From positions 1 to 64,000 of the forward strand of contig NZ_BCQP01000012.1 in assembly GCF_001552135.1 (NCBI RefSeq): DNA of 64,000 bases. The letters are read 5' to 3'. Shown here one piece after another: positions 60,634-64,000 of the stretch; the first letter of the stretch is position 1; every line of letters begins with the position of its first letter. A program made the translations under genes and the position numbers. This DNA is from Actinomadura chibensis NBRC 106107. GTDB taxonomy: Bacteria > Actinomycetota > Actinomycetes > Streptosporangiales > Streptosporangiaceae. Below the pieces are notes generated by a model. That model saw nothing but the letters and a program-made list of their open reading frames with translations. It was not told the DNA's origin and searched no databases.

Positions 60634-62493
60634 ATGGGCATCCAGGAGCAGCGGCGCGGGCCCGACCCCGACCGGGCCGACCTCGACCGGGCCGCCGGGG
60701 GAACGGTCTGCGCGACGCTCGCCGCGACCGCCGAGCGGCACGGCGGCAGGCCCGCCTACTCCGACCGGACCGGTGCCGGTTGGCGGACGCTGACCTGGGC
60801 CGAGACCCGGACGCGGGCGCTGGAGACGGCCGCCGGGTTCGCCGCGCTCGGGCTGGCGCCGGGCGAGGTGGTGGCGCTGATGATGCCGAACCGGTCCGAG
60901 CACGTCCTCGCCGACCTCGGCGTCGTGCACGCGGGCGGCGTCCCGACCACCGTCTACGGGACGCTCGCGCCCGACCAGATCGCGTTCGTCGCCGGGGACT
61001 GCGCGGCCCGGTACGCCGTCCTGGACGGGAAGGCGCAGCTCGACCGCTGGCTGCCGGTGCTCGACCGGCTGCCCGGGCTCCGGACGGTCGTCGTCGTGGA
61101 CGCCGCCGCCTGCCCGCCCGGCGACCGCTTCGTCACCTGGGACGCCCTCACCGCGCTCGGCCGTGAGCGGCTCGCCGCCGACCCGGCGGAGGTCGACCGC
61201 CGCTGGCGGGCCGTCGCCCCCGACGACACCGCCACGCTGCTCTACACGTCCGGGACGACCGGCGACCCCAAGGGCGTCCTGATCACGCACTCGATGGTGC
61301 TGCACGAGGCGGCGATGGTGCGGCGGACGTCGGTGCTGCCCGACCACCCGTCCGGGGTGTCCTACCTGCCGTTCGCGCACATCGCCGACCGGGTGCTGAG
61401 CTACTACCTGCCCGTCGCGCTCGCGGCGCACGTCCGCTTCTGCCCGGACCCGGCGCAGCTCACGAGCGTCCTCGCCGAGGTCAGGCCGCACTCGTTCTTC
61501 GGCGTCCCGCGCGTCTGGGAGAAGATCATGGCGGGGATCCAGGCGGTGCTGGCGGCCGAGCCGGACGAGGCGCGGAAGCGGGCGGTGGCCGCCGCGCTCG
61601 ACGCGGGCCGCGCGTACGTCGCGGCCCAGGAGTACGGCAACGCCCCGACGCCGGAGGTCACCGCCGCGTTCGAGGCGGCGGACGCGGCCGTCCTCACCCC
61701 GATGCGCGCCCTGCTCGGGCTGGACCGGGTGCGGCAGGCCTCCAGCGCCGCCGCGCCGCTGCCGGTCGAGGTCGCCCGGTTCTTCGCCGGGCTCGGAATG
61801 AAGATCTTCGACGCCTACGGGATGACGGAGACGACCGGCGCGGTCACCGCGAACCTGTCCGACTCGTTCAAGCTCGGCACGGTCGGGCGGCCGTTCGACG
61901 GCGTCGAGCTGCGGCTCGCCGCGGACGGGGAGATCCTCGTGCGCGGCGCGACCTGCACGCCCGGCTACCTGAACCGCCCGGACGCGACCGCCGACCTCAT
62001 CGACCCGGACGGCTGGATCCGCACCGGCGACGTCGGCCGCCTCGACGCCGACGGCTTCCTCACCGTCGTCGACCGCAAGAAGGAGCTGATCATCACGGCG
62101 GGCGGGGAGAACGTCGCGCCGTCCCTGGTCGAGAACCACCTGAAGGAGCACCCGCTGATCGGCCAGGCCCTGGCGTTCGGCGACCGCCGCCCCTACGTCG
62201 TCGCGCTGATCACCCTGGACGGCGAGGTCGCCCCCGTCTGGGCCGCCGCCCACGGCGTCGACACCGCCGACCTGGCCGCCCTCGCCGAGCACCCGATCGT
62301 CCTGGCGGAGGTGGGCAAGGCGGTCGCGGACGCCAACGCGCGGCTCTCCCGCGTCCAGCAGGTCAAGCGGTGGCGGCTGCTGCCCGCCGAGTGGACGGCC
62401 GAGAGCGAGGAGCTCACGCCGACGCTCAAGCTGCGGCGGCGGGTCGTCCACGCCAAGTACGCCGCCGCCATCGACGGCCTGTACGGCCGCTAA
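60634..62493 (+). CDS. Long-chain fatty-acid--CoA ligase (FadD15-like)
   Basis: 619-residue AMP-binding enzyme. It has ATLLYTSGTTGDPKGVLITH (P-loop), VSYLPFAHIADRV, IFDAYGMTETTGAVTANL, WIRTGDVGRLDADGF, and KELIITAGGENVAPS, followed by the C-terminal TPTLKLRRRVV. It activates fatty acids to acyl-CoA. ATG 60634 has GAGGGG four bases upstream. It lies between selD and tRNA-Sec, with which it has no functional link that I can see. Confidence 0.9.
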   Translation: MGIQEQRRGPDPDRADLDRAAGGTVCATLAATAERHGGRPAYSDRTGAGWRTLTWAETRTRALETAAGFAALGLAPGEVVALMMPNRSEHVLADLGVVHAGGVPTTVYGTLAPDQIAFVAGDCAARYAVLDGKAQLDRWLPVLDRLPGLRTVVVVDAAACPPGDRFVTWDALTALGRERLAADPAEVDRRWRAVAPDDTATLLYTSGTTGDPKGVLITHSMVLHEAAMVRRTSVLPDHPSGVSYLPFAHIADRVLSYYLPVALAAHVRFCPDPAQLTSVLAEVRPHSFFGVPRVWEKIMAGIQAVLAAEPDEARKRAVAAALDAGRAYVAAQEYGNAPTPEVTAAFEAADAAVLTPMRALLGLDRVRQASSAAAPLPVEVARFFAGLGMKIFDAYGMTETTGAVTANLSDSFKLGTVGRPFDGVELRLAADGEILVRGATCTPGYLNRPDATADLIDPDGWIRTGDVGRLDADGFLTVVDRKKELIITAGGENVAPSLVENHLKEHPLIGQALAFGDRRPYVVALITLDGEVAPVWAAAHGVDTADLAALAEHPIVLAEVGKAVADANARLSRVQQVKRWRLLPAEWTAESEELTPTLKLRRRVVHAKYAAAIDGLYGR

Positions 62494-62503
62494 GATCATC
62501 GGC

Positions 62504-62596
62504 GGAGGCGTGTGAGCGCCTGGTGGCCTCCCCGGCCTTCAAAGCCGACGGTCCCGAGGATCTCGGGACGGCGGGTTCGATTCCCGTACGCCTCCG
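62504..62596 (+). tRNA. selC: tRNA-Sec (anticodon TCA)
   Basis: 93 nt. An 8-bp acceptor stem (62504-62511 with 62588-62595) plus a 5-bp T stem gives the 8+5 shape specific to bacterial tRNA-Sec. The anticodon loop is cttcaaa with TCA at 62539-62541. The variable arm has an 8-bp stem (62551-62558 / 62562-62569). The T loop is ttcgatt and the discriminator is G; CCA is not encoded. Irregular features: the D stem gag-c-gcc / ggc-ctc has a bulged C, and the anticodon stem has four Watson-Crick pairs with a distal C-A mismatch. It lies 10 nt after the acyl-CoA ligase stop. Confidence 0.95.
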
Positions 62597-62625
62597 CTCC
62601 CCCGTCCCGCGCCGGACGCGCGACG

Positions 62626-62631
62626 TAACGT
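62626..62631 (+). promoter_or_regulatory. -10 element of the small membrane protein gene
   Basis: TAACGT ends 6 nt before ATG 62638, a leaderless arrangement. Confidence 0.4.
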
Positions 62632-62637
62632 GAGGGT

Positions 62638-62856
62638 ATGAGGCGGCGCAAGGTGGCGTACGGGATCATGATGGGGACCTGCCTCACCCTGTTCGTCCTG
62701 GCGTGGGCGGTGGTCCGGCGGTACTCGCACGAGGCCGCGTTCGCGATGTCGATGGCGGCGCTGGTGATCCCGCCGTTCGCCGCCATCGTGGCGAACTGGA
62801 ACATCGACCGCACCGACCGCACGGACCATTCGGACCGCTCGGGCCGCCGCGGGTGA
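62638..62856 (+). CDS. Small DUF3099-like membrane protein
   Basis: 72 residues with two TM helices (IMMGTCLTLFVLAWAVV and FAMSMAALVIPPFAAIVAN). The RRRKVAYGIMMGTCL and PPFAAIVANW pattern matches the DUF3099 protein encoded at 37303, but without the His-rich leader. The tail DRTDRTDHSDRSG is built from four 9-bp tandem units (62806-62841). Its stop overlaps the TRIC-type gene by four bases. Confidence 0.75.
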   Translation: MRRRKVAYGIMMGTCLTLFVLAWAVVRRYSHEAAFAMSMAALVIPPFAAIVANWNIDRTDRTDHSDRSGRRG

Positions 62857-63479
62857 GCGGGCCGGGCGTCGCGGCGGCGCTGGACCTCGCCGGGATCTTC
62901 GTGTTCGCGGTGTCGGGCGCGCTCGCCGCCGTCCGGCAGCGGCTGGACATCGTCGGGATGGTGGTGCTCGCCGAGATCACCGCGCTGGGCGGCGGGATCG
63001 TCCGCGACCTGATGATCGGCGCGGTGCCGCCCGCGGCGTTCACCGACCTCGGGTACGTGCTGGTGCCGCTCGCCGCGTCGGCCCTCGTGTTCTTCTGGCA
63101 TCCGCAGGTGACGCGGCTGTTCCCGGCGGTGCTGCTGTTCGACGCGGCCGGGCTCGGCCTGTTCTGCACGACCGGGACGCTGAAGGCGCTGGACCACGGC
63201 CTGTCGCCGGTGCACGCCGTGCTGCTCGGCGTCGTGACGGCGGTGGGCGGCGGCGTGCTGCGCGACGTGCTGGCCGGGCACATCCCGAGCGTCCTCTACG
63301 ACCGGCAGCTGTACGCGCTGCCCGCGCTGCTCGGCGCCGCCGCCGTCGCCGCCGCGGACGCGGCCGGGCTGCACGGCGGCGCCGTCACCACGGGCGCGGC
63401 CGTCATGGCGTTCGCGATGCGGGTGCTCGCCATGCGGTACGGCTGGCGGGCGCCGCTCCCCCGCGGCGTCCCGGACTGA
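62853..63479 (+). CDS. TRIC-type cation channel family protein (UPF0126, YadS/YicG)
   Basis: 208 residues, about seven TM helices arranged as two similar halves: VFAVSGALAAVRQRLDIVGM ... ALGGGIVRDLMIGAVPP and the second half TTGTLKALDHGLSP ... AVGGGVLRDVLAGHIP. The paired GGG(I/V)xRD motifs are the glycine-rich pore hallmark of prokaryotic TRIC channels. K+ conduction is known for bacterial homologues. GTG 62853 overlaps the preceding stop (GTGA). Confidence 0.9.
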   Translation: MSGPGVAAALDLAGIFVFAVSGALAAVRQRLDIVGMVVLAEITALGGGIVRDLMIGAVPPAAFTDLGYVLVPLAASALVFFWHPQVTRLFPAVLLFDAAGLGLFCTTGTLKALDHGLSPVHAVLLGVVTAVGGGVLRDVLAGHIPSVLYDRQLYALPALLGAAAVAAADAAGLHGGAVTTGAAVMAFAMRVLAMRYGWRAPLPRGVPD

Positions 63480-63485
63480 AACGGG

Positions 63486-63491
63486 TACGGT
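63486..63491 (+). promoter_or_regulatory. -10 element of a leaderless fdhD promoter
   Basis: TACGGT followed by 7 bases and the ATG at 63499; no Shine-Dalgarno. Confidence 0.4.
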
Positions 63492-63498
63492 GGCACCC

Positions 63499-64000
63499 AT
63501 GGGGCGGATCACCGTGCGCAGGCCAGTGCTGCGGCTGAGCACCTCCGGCGCGCGGGGACGGCGCCCCGACACGCTCGCCGTCGAGGAGCCGCTGGAGATC
63601 CGCGTCGCGGGCAAGCCCCTCACGATCACGATGCGCACGCCCGGGCACGACTTCGACCTCGTGGCCGGGTTCCTCGCCGCCGAGGGCGTGATCGGCGGCG
63701 CCGCCGACCTCGCGACGATGCGCTACTGCGCCGACACCGCGGAGCAGAACACCCTGGACGTCGCGCTCGCGCCCGGCGTCCCGCCCCCGGACGACTCGAT
63801 GACCAGGGCGTTCACCACGACCAGCGCGTGCGGGGTGTGCGGCAAGTCGAGCGTCGAGGCGCTGCGCGACGACCGCCCCTACGACGTGGCGGCCGATCCG
63901 CTCAGGCTGACGCCCGAGGTGCTCGCCGCGCTCCCCGGCCGGTTGCGGAAGGCCCAGCGGGTCTTCGACCGGACGGGCGGCCTGCACGCCGCCGGGCTGT
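63499..64000 (+). CDS. fdhD: Formate dehydrogenase accessory sulfurtransferase FdhD (3' end outside window)
   Basis: About 167 residues visible. FdhD moves sulphur from IscS to the molybdenum cofactor of formate dehydrogenase. It shows AVEEPLEIRVAGKPLTITM, TPGHDFDLVAGFLAAEG, and the sulphur-accepting loop TTSACGVCGKSS with both Cys. The family is about 280 residues, so roughly the last 110 are missing. With moaA, mobA, selD, selB and tRNA-Sec nearby, it implies a formate dehydrogenase encoded just to the right. Confidence 0.96.
   Translation, partial: MGRITVRRPVLRLSTSGARGRRPDTLAVEEPLEIRVAGKPLTITMRTPGHDFDLVAGFLAAEGVIGGAADLATMRYCADTAEQNTLDVALAPGVPPPDDSMTRAFTTTSACGVCGKSSVEALRDDRPYDVAADPLRLTPEVLAALPGRLRKAQRVFDRTGGLHAAGL

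Overview
The window is about 74% GC and reads as a chromosomal segment of a mycothiol-producing actinomycete. It carries a mycothiol ligase (mshC), an InhA-type enoyl reductase, a ParJ-like PAC2 protein, DUF3090/DUF3099/DUF6457 proteins, GTG starts and several leaderless genes. An Actinomadura-like Streptosporangiales organism fits, but that is inference from gene content and base composition. I see no transposase, integrase, phage gene or CRISPR array. Both ends cut genes: trmI on the left and fdhD on the right.

1-9.1 kb: trmI, a CBS-domain site-2 protease, a RecB-like nuclease, a NarL-type two-component pair and a MacB/FtsX-type ABC exporter, closed by a perfect 38-bp palindromic terminator. 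9.1-15.2 kb: a five-gene oligopeptide importer on the minus strand (order C-A-B-D-F). 15.6-31.4 kb: housekeeping genes (HAD phosphatase, USP, PAC2, a receptor Ser/Thr kinase), then the conserved actinobacterial set mshC / TIGR03843 / DUF3090 / phosphomutase / corA. In this set mshC is separated from its partners by an orphan peptide-permease pair and an NRDE gene. An aldo/keto reductase follows, coupled to a RecD2-like protein without a P-loop.

31.5-45.4 kb: fabG-fabI, tldD-tldE, dodecin, a three-hairpin C-rich-loop small RNA (6C-like), a pseudokinase receptor, an acyl-CoA dehydrogenase, and an IcmF mutase coupled to a cytosolic B12-binding protein with a divergent MarR gene. 45.5-52.3 kb: kynA-kmo, a DHA2 exporter, moaA-mobA-DUF6457 and a lipase-like hydrolase. 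52.3-64 kb: rtcB, selB, a second DHA2 exporter, prpE, selD, a long-chain acyl-CoA synthetase, tRNA-Sec (selC), a DUF3099 protein, a TRIC-type channel and fdhD.

The last third looks built around a molybdenum, selenocysteine-dependent formate dehydrogenase: MoaA and MobA make the cofactor, FdhD sulfurates it, and SelD, SelB and tRNA-Sec supply Sec. The structural fdh gene and selA are not in view. SelB has lost its switch I segment and catalytic His, and the tRNA-Sec has irregular D and anticodon stems, so this machinery may be decaying or specialised. Together with the three-hairpin RNA this is the most interesting content. A recurrent local pattern is short tandem duplication at the 3' ends of genes.
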